Shown here: positions 1 through 5,789 of the stretch, piece after piece
Layout of the letters: every line of letters begins with the position of its first letter
How positions within the stretch are numbered: position 1 is the stretch's first letter
Origin: CAZWRV01 sp964636325
GTDB taxonomy: Bacteria; Verrucomicrobiota; Lentisphaeria; Victivallales; GWF2-50-93
Assembly: GCA_964636325.1 (NCBI GenBank)
Contig: CAZWRV010000154.1
Location: 1-9,500, forward strand
Length of the DNA stretch: 9,500 nucleotides
Direction: 5' to 3'
Program-made: the position numbers and the translations under genes
Notes under the pieces: generated by a model
What the model was told of the DNA's origin: nothing
What the model saw: only the letters and a program-made list of their open reading frames with translations
Databases searched by the model: none

Positions 1-5
1 TTTCG

Positions 6-52
6 GTGGAGGGTTGAGCCGAGCTCAACCGCGGCTCAGCACGGCTTCGCCC
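6..52 (-). repeat. Two-module palindromic repeat, copy A
   Basis: Seen directly: positions 12-30 form a perfect 8-bp hairpin, GGTTGAGC-CGA-GCTCAACC. The 27-bp block 6-32, read on the minus strand, matches 8070-8096 at 25 of 27 bases, with both differences in the hairpin loop. The adjoining block 33-52, also on the minus strand, matches 8122-8141 at 18 of 20 bases. In this copy the two modules touch; in the copy near 8100 they are 25 bp apart and in the opposite order. This is a dispersed non-coding repeat family built from shuffled modules. The copy may extend beyond the left edge of the window. No protein is associated with it here. Confidence 0.75.
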
Positions 53-53
53 T

Positions 54-90
54 CCGCAGTTTCAGGTTGACAAAACTGCGGTCACCGCAG
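54..90. repeat. Overlapping inverted repeats (alternative hairpins)
   Basis: CCGCAGTTT (54-62) pairs perfectly with AAACTGCGG (73-81) across a 10-nt loop. The right arm also belongs to a second perfect palindrome, CTGCGGT-C-ACCGCAG (76-90). The two hairpins cannot form together. The segment is non-coding and continues the palindrome-rich patch to the left of the sulfotransferase gene. No function can be assigned. Confidence 0.5.
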
Positions 91-93
91 ACG

Positions 94-242
94 GGCACTC
101 CTCTGAAACTCGATTCAAGTAACGCAGACATTCCTGTCTGCGGAATCGCAGGTAGGAATACCTGCGCTACTTCAAGTTTCTTCCCGACAGAACTGGCGGA
201 TTTCCTCGGCAGAGCGGCACTCTCCTGTAACTCGCCTCAAGT
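94..242. repeat. Imperfect 27-bp direct repeat, two copies
   Basis: Positions 94-120 and 216-242 match at 22 of 27 bases by eye. Both begin GGCACT and end in CAAGT, and both share the internal AACTCG. The unit-to-unit distance is 122 bp. The first copy runs into the double hairpin at 117-172. The second runs into a short palindrome, TCGTACGA (246-253). This suggests that the gene-free stretch 1-342 grew by duplication of a repeat unit. No gene is visible between the copies; the short open frame at 67-270 is made of repeat sequence. Confidence 0.5.
117..172. repeat. Double-hairpin REP-like element
   Basis: Two perfect 8-bp hairpins sit side by side: CGCAGACA-TTCC-TGTCTGCG at 123-142 and CGCAGGTA-GGAA-TACCTGCG at 147-166. 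The second is an inverted copy of the first: the reverse complement of the right half matches the left half except at a few bases. The whole 56 bp is therefore also a long imperfect palindrome, with AAGTA and TACTT at its ends. The changed bases in the stems are paired changes that keep both hairpins perfect. GAAACT (105-110) and AGTTTC (175-180) extend the symmetry outward. The structure resembles REP/BIME-type interspersed palindromes. Function is unknown. Confidence 0.75.
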
Positions 243-271
243 ACGTCGTACGATCCGAGTGCGACCTTAAA

Positions 272-289
272 GCCGAGCCGGAGCTCGGC
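272..289 (-). terminator. Hairpin downstream of the operon, possible weak terminator or 3' stabiliser
   Basis: In the direction of transcription this reads GCCGAGC-TCCG-GCTCGGC: a perfect 7-bp stem with a C(UCCG)G loop of the extra-stable UNCG class. It lies 53 bp past the stop of the last gene of the minus-strand cluster. Only a short TTTAA follows, so a classical U-tract is missing. It could end transcription weakly, protect the 3' end, or be one more repeat unit of this patch. Confidence 0.35.
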
Positions 290-342
290 GTTCCCAGGAA
301 GACCGGCCTCGGTGCCCGCGCACGGCGTGGCCCGGAGGCGGC

Positions 343-1080
343 TCACTTGCAGGATTGAGAATCCATCGGCTCGTAGCCGAACTTTTCGATCTCATCCTGG
401 AAGAAGCTGAAATCGTGGCGGCCGGCGTCCTGTTTCCACCTCCCGATGGAGTCCTGCCGGACCGGTATTTTCGCCATGGGGAAGCCGAGATAGGCCTCAA
501 GCCTTTTCAGCGTTTCGTCCTGACGCAGGACGAAGTCCTCGAAGCGGACTTCGATGAGATGCCTCGGCTTCGGAGTGGCCTTGTAGATTTCGGCCTGGTA
601 TTTCCAGCTTATGGCCCGGCGTTCGCGTTCGTCCTCGGTGTGATCGTATGGTATGTTGAAGTCAGCCAGGTCGTCCGTCACATGCCGACCGATGATGCTG
701 TCGCGCGGATCCCTGATCCAGAAGATGTATCTGATCTCCGGAAATATCCGGACGATCCAGGGGAAGATCAGGATGGTCTCCGGGAGCTTCCAGCCCTTGT
801 GCTCGGCCTTGCTTTCGTAAACGCTCCGCAGGTACGAGTCCACAAGGCGCCTGAACTCAGGATCTATATCCATGGTGTGCAGCTTCGAAAAGTCCCAGCG
901 CAGGTTACCGAGATACTTCACATGCCTGGACATCACCCGGCAGGCCTCGTAGAGCTCCTCCGCGGGAATCAGGTCGCCTGAAATGTTGAGCTCGGCGCCC
1001 ATGTAGACGCCGCTGGCCGACAGCGTGTGCGATATGGCCCTCGTGCCAGAATGGCCGCGGCCGATTACTGTGATCAGCAT
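343..1080 (-). CDS. Small P-loop sulfotransferase-family protein
   Basis: The 245-residue protein begins with a nucleotide-binding loop, VIGRGHSGTR at residues 5-14. This corresponds to the 5'-phosphosulfate-binding loop of PAPS-dependent sulfotransferases. A second motif, WIRDPRDSIIGRH at 121-133, has the Arg and Ser expected to hold the 3'-phosphate of PAPS. Residues 179-201 (RFEDF..., then LGFP) and IGRWK at 212-216 match the usual C-terminal part of the fold. No signal peptide or membrane segment is seen, so it should be cytoplasmic. The family transfers sulfate from PAPS to hydroxyl or amino groups of sugars, lipids or small molecules; the acceptor cannot be told here. The start ATG has only a modest AGGGA upstream. 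It is the last gene of the minus-strand run, 55 bp after the oxidoreductase, and sulfate addition next to a sulfatase-fold enzyme is notable. PAPS use is inferred from the family. Confidence 0.75.
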   Translation of the reverse strand: MLITVIGRGHSGTRAISHTLSASGVYMGAELNISGDLIPAEELYEACRVMSRHVKYLGNLRWDFSKLHTMDIDPEFRRLVDSYLRSVYESKAEHKGWKLPETILIFPWIVRIFPEIRYIFWIRDPRDSIIGRHVTDDLADFNIPYDHTEDERERRAISWKYQAEIYKATPKPRHLIEVRFEDFVLRQDETLKRLEAYLGFPMAKIPVRQDSIGRWKQDAGRHDFSFFQDEIEKFGYEPMDSQSCK

Positions 1081-1135
1081 AAGTTATATTCCCTAAATTT
1101 ATCGAAGGCCCTGTTAACTGACGACTTCTTATCAA

Positions 1136-2134
1136 CTACCCTACTCTAACGACCGATTCCGTCTCGATAGACTTGATGGCGGCGGCGAGGACTTTCTGAG
1201 CGGCGAGGCCGTCGGCGCCAGAGCCGTCGATCTGTTCCGGCGATGCTCCTTCGTTGAGCTGTTCGATGAAGCGTCCGAGGCGGTTCCTGAACGTGTCGTC
1301 GAAGTCGCGCATCCCGCCGAAGATGGGATTTGTATAGACGGTCTTCTCGAGGTTGCCGGCGGGATACAGCGTGACTTCCCTGAAGATGTCGTCTATGACG
1401 AACCTGCCCCTGACGCCGGCCACCTCGACGCGCTCCATTGGATGGCCGCGCTCGATGTCGTAGCTTCCGCAGAGGTGTCCGACGGCACCGCTCCTGAAGC
1501 GCATGTTGAACTGGGCGGTGGACCATATCTTCCGTCCTGGCGCCTTTGTCGCGAAGCACTGGACGGCCTCGATGTCGCCCGCGAAATACCTCATTATGTC
1601 GACTGTGTGAGGGTGCAGCGCCTTGATCTGGAACCAGGGTGAGCTCTCGCGCGGATTCATTATCCACATCGAGACGTTTACGAAAAGCTGGTGCCCGATG
1701 CGGCCCTCCTCGACCCATTTTTTAGCGAGCCTTGCGGCGGGGGTGAACCTGTGGTTGAGGTTGATCCCGTAGCAGAGGTTTTTCTCGCGCGCCCTGGCAA
1801 CCATCTGTTCGGCGAGCGGGATGTCGTTCGAGATCGGCTTCTCGCCCAGCACATGCAGGCCAGCCTCGAACGCCTCCATCGTGGGCTCGAAATGGTCGGA
1901 GCCGTATTCCTGGCCTCCGGTAGCGACGCTGACCATGTCAAGCTGCACGTTCGCGACCATCTCCTTGACCGAATAGAACCTGGGGACTCCGAGCCGTTCG
2001 CCCGCGGCGTCGGCGCGGGCGCGGTCGATGTCGCATACCGCCGCAAGCCTGGCCCCCTGCATTCCCTTGTATATGTCCGCGTGCTTGTTCCCGATCGGGC
2101 CCAGCCCTATGACTCCGACGCGCTGAACGTTCAT
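1136..2134 (-). CDS. Gfo/Idh/MocA-family NAD(P)-dependent oxidoreductase
   Basis: A 332-residue cytoplasmic dehydrogenase-like protein. The N-terminal Rossmann domain has GLGPIG at 10-15, an acidic CDID near 34-37 and the family Lys in EKP (98-100). The C-terminal alpha/beta domain contains KALHPHTVDIMRY (171-183), with His176 and Asp179. Characterised Gfo/Idh/MocA enzymes usually have an Asp four residues before this His; here that position is Ala172, preceded by Lys171. It is clearly related to the first gene of the cluster (5790-6914), sharing HFEPxMEAxxAGxHVLxEKP and NLNHxFT. Family members oxidise or reduce sugar hydroxyls (inositol, glycosides, sugar acids); the substrate is unknown. 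I chose the ATG at 2134 because GGAG ends 7 nt upstream; an adjacent ATG at 2137 and a TTG at 2155 are also in frame. A 175-bp repeat-bearing gap separates it from the gene before it, so it may have its own promoter. Confidence 0.85.
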   Translation of the reverse strand: MNVQRVGVIGLGPIGNKHADIYKGMQGARLAAVCDIDRARADAAGERLGVPRFYSVKEMVANVQLDMVSVATGGQEYGSDHFEPTMEAFEAGLHVLGEKPISNDIPLAEQMVARAREKNLCYGINLNHRFTPAARLAKKWVEEGRIGHQLFVNVSMWIMNPRESSPWFQIKALHPHTVDIMRYFAGDIEAVQCFATKAPGRKIWSTAQFNMRFRSGAVGHLCGSYDIERGHPMERVEVAGVRGRFVIDDIFREVTLYPAGNLEKTVYTNPIFGGMRDFDDTFRNRLGRFIEQLNEGASPEQIDGSGADGLAAQKVLAAAIKSIETESVVRVG

Positions 2135-2184
2135 CATATTTCTCCCTGTCAACAATTCACGGTGAGTGATTCCCGCAAAATAAC

Positions 2185-2309
2185 ATTTCCGGAAATTCCG
2201 ACACAGGAGGAATTTCCAAATTCAGATTTCCGGCGCCAACATCCGAATCGGCACTGAATAATATACCTTCATATCCAGCTCGGTCGGCTGCATGCCTGGA
2301 AATCTGAAT
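2185..2309. repeat. Nested inverted repeats in the gap between sulfatase-fold gene and oxidoreductase
   Basis: Three symmetric structures lie in this 125-bp stretch. ATTTCCGGAAAT (2185-2196) is a perfect 12-bp palindrome. GGAAATTCC (2191-2199) pairs with GGAATTTCC (2209-2217). ATTCAGATTTCC (2220-2231) has a perfect 12-bp inverted copy at 2298-2309, the second arm abutting the stop codon of the upstream gene. The hexamer ATTTCC/GGAAAT appears five times in all. The region could be an operator cluster controlling the last two genes, or a small (90-bp) inverted-repeat element. I see no convincing sigma-70 promoter for the minus strand; TGTTATTTT upstream of the next gene is at best an extended -10. 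There is no U-tract terminator and no clear target duplication. Confidence 0.5.
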
Positions 2310-3713
2310 CTACTTCCTGGCTTCGGCCTGAATCTTCCTTGCCTGCTCCGGGTCTCCGATGTGCAGGGACTCGTACGCCTGCTTGCTTGAGGTGAAGTAG
2401 TCGATCCCCTTGATTCCGTGCCATCCAGGCTGGTTGAGCACGGGGTTGGGGTTCCCAGACTCCTTCACCCTTGCCGCGACATGCGCGTCCATCTCCGCCC
2501 TGAGCGCCTTGACGGTTTCCGGAAGCTTTTTAGCGAGGTTGACGTTCTCGTCAGGGTCGTCCATGAGGTTGTAAAGCTCGACTTCCGGCTTGAAATGGAA
2601 ATCCGGCTCCAGTGCGACAATCAGCTTCCACTGCGGGGTGCGCCATCCGTGCTTGCGCATCCAGGTGCACTCGGTCAGGTAGAGGGAGGATTCGAAGTTC
2701 GTGCATTCGCCCCTGACGAGCTTCATCAGCGAACGCCCGTCGAACTTGACGTCCGTTTCGACGTCCGCGAGCTCGAGGATTGTCGGCATAATGTCCTTGA
2801 GCTGGTTGAATCCCTTTACCCTCAAGCCCATCTGAAGTTTTTTCGGATAGCGGATTATCGTCGGGATCTTGAGGGTCACGTCGTAGAGCCCGTGGTGGTC
2901 GAAGTAGCAGTCGTGGTCGTAGAGCGTCTCGCCGTGGTCGCTGTTCAGGACAACTATCGTGTCATCGAGGATGCCGAGCGTCCGGAGCTGGTTGAAGATG
3001 CGCTGGATGCAGGCGTCCATGTAGGCGATTTCGCCGTCGTACTGGGCGATGACATAGTCCTTGTCCGTGAGGCCCGGCGGCATCCAGGTCATGAAATAGT
3101 CGCAGAACGGCTTGAAGTTCCTGACAGGCTCCATCGACTTGTTCTTCTTGTCGCAGAAGTCGCCGTGGTAGAACATCCTGTCGAACGGCGGCGGCGGCAG
3201 ATAGGGGGAATGCGGATCCATGTGCCTGAGCAGGACGAAGAACGGCTTGTCGCCTGCCGCGAGCCTGTCGAGCTCGGGGATGAAGACGTCGTTGAGGTTC
3301 TCGGCCTTCCGCAGGCAGCCGTCCGCCAGGCTGCCCCATCCCGAAAAGTCCAGATACTTGTCGAAGCCGCGCGAGGCCGGATTGCCGGTGAAGCCCACGC
3401 AGAGGGACTCGTATCCGAAGTTCCTGAGGACTTCCGGAAGGGTCGGGACGTTTTCCGCCAGCGGCCCCTTGTGGCGCAGCGCCACGCAGTTCGTTCCGAA
3501 GCAGTCCCTTCCGGTCAGCATGGAGGCGTACCCGGGGGTCGTAGGGATGTGCGGGGAGAAAGTGTTCTCGAAGAGGACCGACTCCTCCGCGAACTTGTCG
3601 ATGTGGGGCGTCGTGAGGTGCTTGTAGCCGTAGCAGCTCATGTGCGTTGAGAGCAGCGAGTCGACGCCGATTAGGAGGATGTTGGGCCTTTTTGCTTTTC
3701 CGCCTTTTTTCAT
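2310..3713 (-). CDS. Sulfatase-superfamily hydrolase with Thr at the formylglycine position
   Basis: The 467-residue protein has the alkaline-phosphatase/sulfatase fold. PNILLIGVDSL (10-20) carries metal-binding Asp18. MDPHSP (165-170) contains the conserved His168, and NSDHGET (257-263) holds the Asp259-His260 metal pair. The C-terminal part has WKLI and LYNLMDDPDE (380-389), typical of family S1 sulfatases. The catalytic signature is unusual. Sulfatases have C/S-x-P-x-R followed by two residues and LLTG; here residues 58-62 are T-T-P-G-Y, followed by ASMLTG. The Cys/Ser that becomes formylglycine is Thr58 and the Arg is Tyr62. A Thr nucleophile is known in other superfamily members (NPP phosphodiesterases, phosphoethanolamine transferases), so phosphate-ester or phosphodiester chemistry is plausible, but this is inference. 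No signal peptide is present, so it is probably cytoplasmic. AAGGA lies 9 nt before the ATG. Its gap to the upstream oxidoreductase is 42 bp, consistent with an operon. Confidence 0.85.
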   Translation of the reverse strand: MKKGGKAKRPNILLIGVDSLLSTHMSCYGYKHLTTPHIDKFAEESVLFENTFSPHIPTTPGYASMLTGRDCFGTNCVALRHKGPLAENVPTLPEVLRNFGYESLCVGFTGNPASRGFDKYLDFSGWGSLADGCLRKAENLNDVFIPELDRLAAGDKPFFVLLRHMDPHSPYLPPPPFDRMFYHGDFCDKKNKSMEPVRNFKPFCDYFMTWMPPGLTDKDYVIAQYDGEIAYMDACIQRIFNQLRTLGILDDTIVVLNSDHGETLYDHDCYFDHHGLYDVTLKIPTIIRYPKKLQMGLRVKGFNQLKDIMPTILELADVETDVKFDGRSLMKLVRGECTNFESSLYLTECTWMRKHGWRTPQWKLIVALEPDFHFKPEVELYNLMDDPDENVNLAKKLPETVKALRAEMDAHVAARVKESGNPNPVLNQPGWHGIKGIDYFTSSKQAYESLHIGDPEQARKIQAEARK

Positions 3714-3736
3714 CTTGCATTATCCTTCTGTTTTGC

Positions 3737-3750
3737 AGGCCTTCCGGCCT
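3737..3750 (-). other. Intercistronic hairpin with GNRA loop
   Basis: On the transcribed strand this reads AGGCC-GGAA-GGCCT, a 5-bp stem closed by a GNRA tetraloop. It lies in the 42-bp gap just before the ribosome binding site (3723-3727) of the sulfatase-fold gene. It may stabilise or process the mRNA or tune translation. It is short, so chance is possible. Confidence 0.3.
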
Positions 3751-3755
3751 TGTGT

Positions 3756-4817
3756 TCATATGCTGTAAATCTCTTTGTCGTCAATTCTTATACGTTTTCC
3801 GTCCCTGCTTGAGACATACGCGGCCAAAACCATCCGGAGGACGTCCCTGCCCTCCGCCGCGGTCGCCAGAGGGGGCCTGCTTCCGCAGATGAACTCCGCG
3901 AGCGGGACCGCGAGGCCGGATATCCTGGCGCCGTGGTTGGAGGGGCTTGGAATGCCGCTGTCGATCCACCCGCCCGAGGCGGCGTCGAACCATTTGAGGC
4001 CGCATGCGCCGTCCGGACGCGGGGCGTTGCAGCTCGGCGCGTCCCCGTAGTTCTGAATTATCGTTCCGCGCCCGCAGACTATTTCCGTGGTGTTCTCCCC
4101 CGCCCTGTTCGTGAAGGAGCAGCAGACTTCGGCCAGCGGTCCGCCCGGATATCTGAATATCGCTATGCCGTTGTCGTTCGGCATCTTAGGGTTGTGAAGC
4201 GACTCGATCTCGGCGGTCACGGATTCCGGAAGGCCGAGAAGCCAGTATATGAAGTCGGTCGGATGCGACGAATCGTCCGCCCATATGTCCCTGTTCCATT
4301 TCGGAGAGACATGCCAGCTCGACGCGAAACTGTCGTCCAGGCACATGCCAAGCCCGTGGCGGCGCCTGACCATGAACACCCGACCAAGCGCCTTCTCCCT
4401 GACCATCCCGCGCATCTTCAGGTTCTGCGGGTCGGCGCGCATCTGCCACGCCATCGTGAACGGGACGCCCGCCTTCTCGACGGCCGCGACAATCCTGTCC
4501 GCCTCCGCCATCTTGAGAGATATGGGTTTCTGCAGGACAATTATCTTCCCGGCGGCGGCTGCCTTCTCAACCAGTTCCGCGTGCAGCGACGTCTCGGATG
4601 CGATTACGACAGCCGAAATATCCTTCTGCGAGAGAAGTGCCTCGGGGGATTCAGCCGCCATGATCTTGAACTCGGCGACGGCCTTCTCCAGGCGCTGCCC
4701 GTCATGGTCCCAGCCATATAGGACGGAGACGCCATGCTCGGGATGCGCCCGCCATTCCCGGCAATACATGTTCACATGCCCGTGGGCAAAGCCGAGTATT
4801 CCTACTTTGATGGCCAT
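3756..4817 (-). CDS. Gfo/Idh/MocA-family oxidoreductase, divergent paralogue
   Basis: A 353-residue protein with an N-terminal Rossmann domain and a C-terminal Gfo/Idh/MocA domain. The glycine-rich loop is altered to GILGFAHGH (6-14), a variant with His residues instead of plain GxGxxG. The family Lys is in QKP (96-98). The catalytic stretch DDSSHPTDFIYWLLG (181-195) keeps Asp181, His185 and Asp188 in the classical DxxxHxxD spacing, unlike the two other oxidoreductases here. It shows little block similarity to them and probably does a different step, such as re-reducing or oxidising another position of the same sugar. The ATG at 4817 is preferred: GGAG lies 5 nt upstream and the Rossmann strand starts at once. 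An in-frame ATG at 4874 would add 19 residues with no family character. It sits between the TIM-barrel gene and the sulfatase-fold gene on the same strand. The substrate is unknown. Confidence 0.82.
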   Translation of the reverse strand: MAIKVGILGFAHGHVNMYCREWRAHPEHGVSVLYGWDHDGQRLEKAVAEFKIMAAESPEALLSQKDISAVVIASETSLHAELVEKAAAAGKIIVLQKPISLKMAEADRIVAAVEKAGVPFTMAWQMRADPQNLKMRGMVREKALGRVFMVRRRHGLGMCLDDSFASSWHVSPKWNRDIWADDSSHPTDFIYWLLGLPESVTAEIESLHNPKMPNDNGIAIFRYPGGPLAEVCCSFTNRAGENTTEIVCGRGTIIQNYGDAPSCNAPRPDGACGLKWFDAASGGWIDSGIPSPSNHGARISGLAVPLAEFICGSRPPLATAAEGRDVLRMVLAAYVSSRDGKRIRIDDKEIYSI

Positions 4818-4851
4818 ATATGCTCCGTTGTCACATGAGGATTTCTTGAAT

Positions 4852-4895
4852 CGCGGCCAATGATGGCCGCGCACAGTGAGCGTCCGCCGTCACTG
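4852..4895 (-). other. Two intercistronic hairpins between TIM-barrel and oxidoreductase genes
   Basis: CGCGGCCA-ATGA-TGGCCGCG (4852-4871) is a perfect 8-bp hairpin. Next to it CAGTGA (4874-4879) pairs with TCACTG (4890-4895) across 10 nt. Both lie in the 107-bp gap after the TIM-barrel gene. No U-tract follows in the transcribed direction, so they look more like mRNA processing or stabilising structures, or an attenuation site, than a full terminator. Confidence 0.4.
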
Positions 4896-4924
4896 GGTAG
4901 CCGATAAGCGTTCACGGCCTCTCC

Positions 4925-5722
4925 TCACCTCGCGCCGCAGGCCTGGAGGCAGGCCTGCATGTGGCCGCGCGCCTCGGCGGCGATTATGCAGCACTGTTCA
5001 ATCGTGTATTCCTTCGCTCCGATGACCTCGAGATCGACGGGCCCCTTGTAGCCGTTCTCGCGGAGGACCCTGATGTAGCCGAGGAGGTCTATGTCGCCGC
5101 GGCCGTTGGCCTGGTCCTCGGGCTTTCCCGGATTCTGCTGGCGGCCCTTGCAGTCGCGGATGTGGACGTGGCGGATGCGCGAGACCACCTTCGATATGGC
5201 TTCGACGGGGTTTTCGCCAGCGCGGTGGATGTGGCTGGGATCCATGTCGAGCCCGAATGCCGGAGACTTCACTGCGTCAAGGAGCCGCAGGCTTGTCGGG
5301 GTGTTGTAGACGGCCGCGCCCACGTGGGCCTTGACACAGAGGGTGATCCCGTAATGCTCCGCCCTGGCGGCGAGCCTGCCGAGCGAGTCTATGCTGGCCT
5401 GCAGCGACGCCTCGTCGCCGCTCTTGCCGCCGGGGCCGCAGTTGATGATCGGGATGCCGATCTCGACCGCCGCCTGCATCGCCTTCTCCATCACGTCCGG
5501 ATCCTGGCTGGGCTGCTCCATCGCAAGAAGCTCCAAGGAATATTCCTTGGCGAGCCGCTTGATCGCCGGGGCGCAGTCCCGCCAGCGCTCGACCACGAGG
5601 TGCTCGCTCATGCCTCCGATGGCGGAGATTTCTATGCCGTCATAGCCGGCCATCTTCACATACTTGAACGCGGCCTCCATGTCGTAGCCGCCGAACAATA
5701 CCGAATTGACTCCTAGCTTCAT
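4925..5722 (-). CDS. Sugar phosphate isomerase/epimerase-like TIM-barrel protein
   Basis: A 265-residue protein of the xylose-isomerase-like TIM-barrel family (AP endonuclease 2 / IolE / sugar isomerase group), close to the usual family length. It starts with MKLGVNSVLFGG, a first beta strand. AGYDGIEI (25-32) is the second strand with a conserved Glu. DMDPSH (159-164) supplies the Asp/His pair, HVHIRD (185-190) the next His/Asp, and DLEVIG (230-235) a late Glu. Where many relatives have a metal-binding Glu before the central His (ExH), this one has Lys131 in VKAH. The metal site may therefore differ, or this may be a distinct subfamily. Such proteins isomerise, epimerise or catalyse eliminations on keto-sugars, which fits the flanking dehydrogenases. 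AGAGG lies about 6 nt before the ATG. It is the second gene of the run, 67 bp after the first oxidoreductase. The substrate is not known. Confidence 0.82.
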   Translation of the reverse strand: MKLGVNSVLFGGYDMEAAFKYVKMAGYDGIEISAIGGMSEHLVVERWRDCAPAIKRLAKEYSLELLAMEQPSQDPDVMEKAMQAAVEIGIPIINCGPGGKSGDEASLQASIDSLGRLAARAEHYGITLCVKAHVGAAVYNTPTSLRLLDAVKSPAFGLDMDPSHIHRAGENPVEAISKVVSRIRHVHIRDCKGRQQNPGKPEDQANGRGDIDLLGYIRVLRENGYKGPVDLEVIGAKEYTIEQCCIIAAEARGHMQACLQACGAR

Positions 5723-5740
5723 CCTTGACCTCTTGAATTA

Positions 5741-5756
5741 TGCGGCCGGAGCCGCA
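5741..5756 (-). other. Intercistronic hairpin with UCCG loop
   Basis: On the transcribed strand this reads TGCGGC-TCCG-GCCGCA: a 6-bp GC stem with a C(UCCG)G loop, the same loop and closing pair as the hairpin at 272-289. It lies between the first oxidoreductase and the ribosome binding site of the TIM-barrel gene. It could stabilise the mRNA or act as a processing site. No U-tract follows. Confidence 0.4.
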
Positions 5757-5789
5757 GGTTTGCTTGACAGACGCAGCGACCTCTCTTGT

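Noticed and set aside
117..172. CRISPR-like repetition of short palindromes
   Set aside because: Only two units, inverted relative to each other, with no spacers and no cas genes nearby.
67..270. A 67-codon open frame in the gene-free left end
   Set aside because: It is built from palindromes and repeats, has no ribosome binding site and no recognisable protein motif.
2418..3650. A 410-codon open frame on the plus strand opposite the sulfatase-fold gene
   Set aside because: It is a mirror of a GC-rich coding frame. The protein is rich in Val/Arg/Glu with no recognisable domain, while the minus strand encodes clear sulfatase-fold motifs.
4818..4874. A 19-residue N-terminal extension of the middle oxidoreductase
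   Set aside because: The ATG at 4817 has GGAG at good distance and starts directly with the Rossmann strand; the extension overlaps the intercistronic hairpin.
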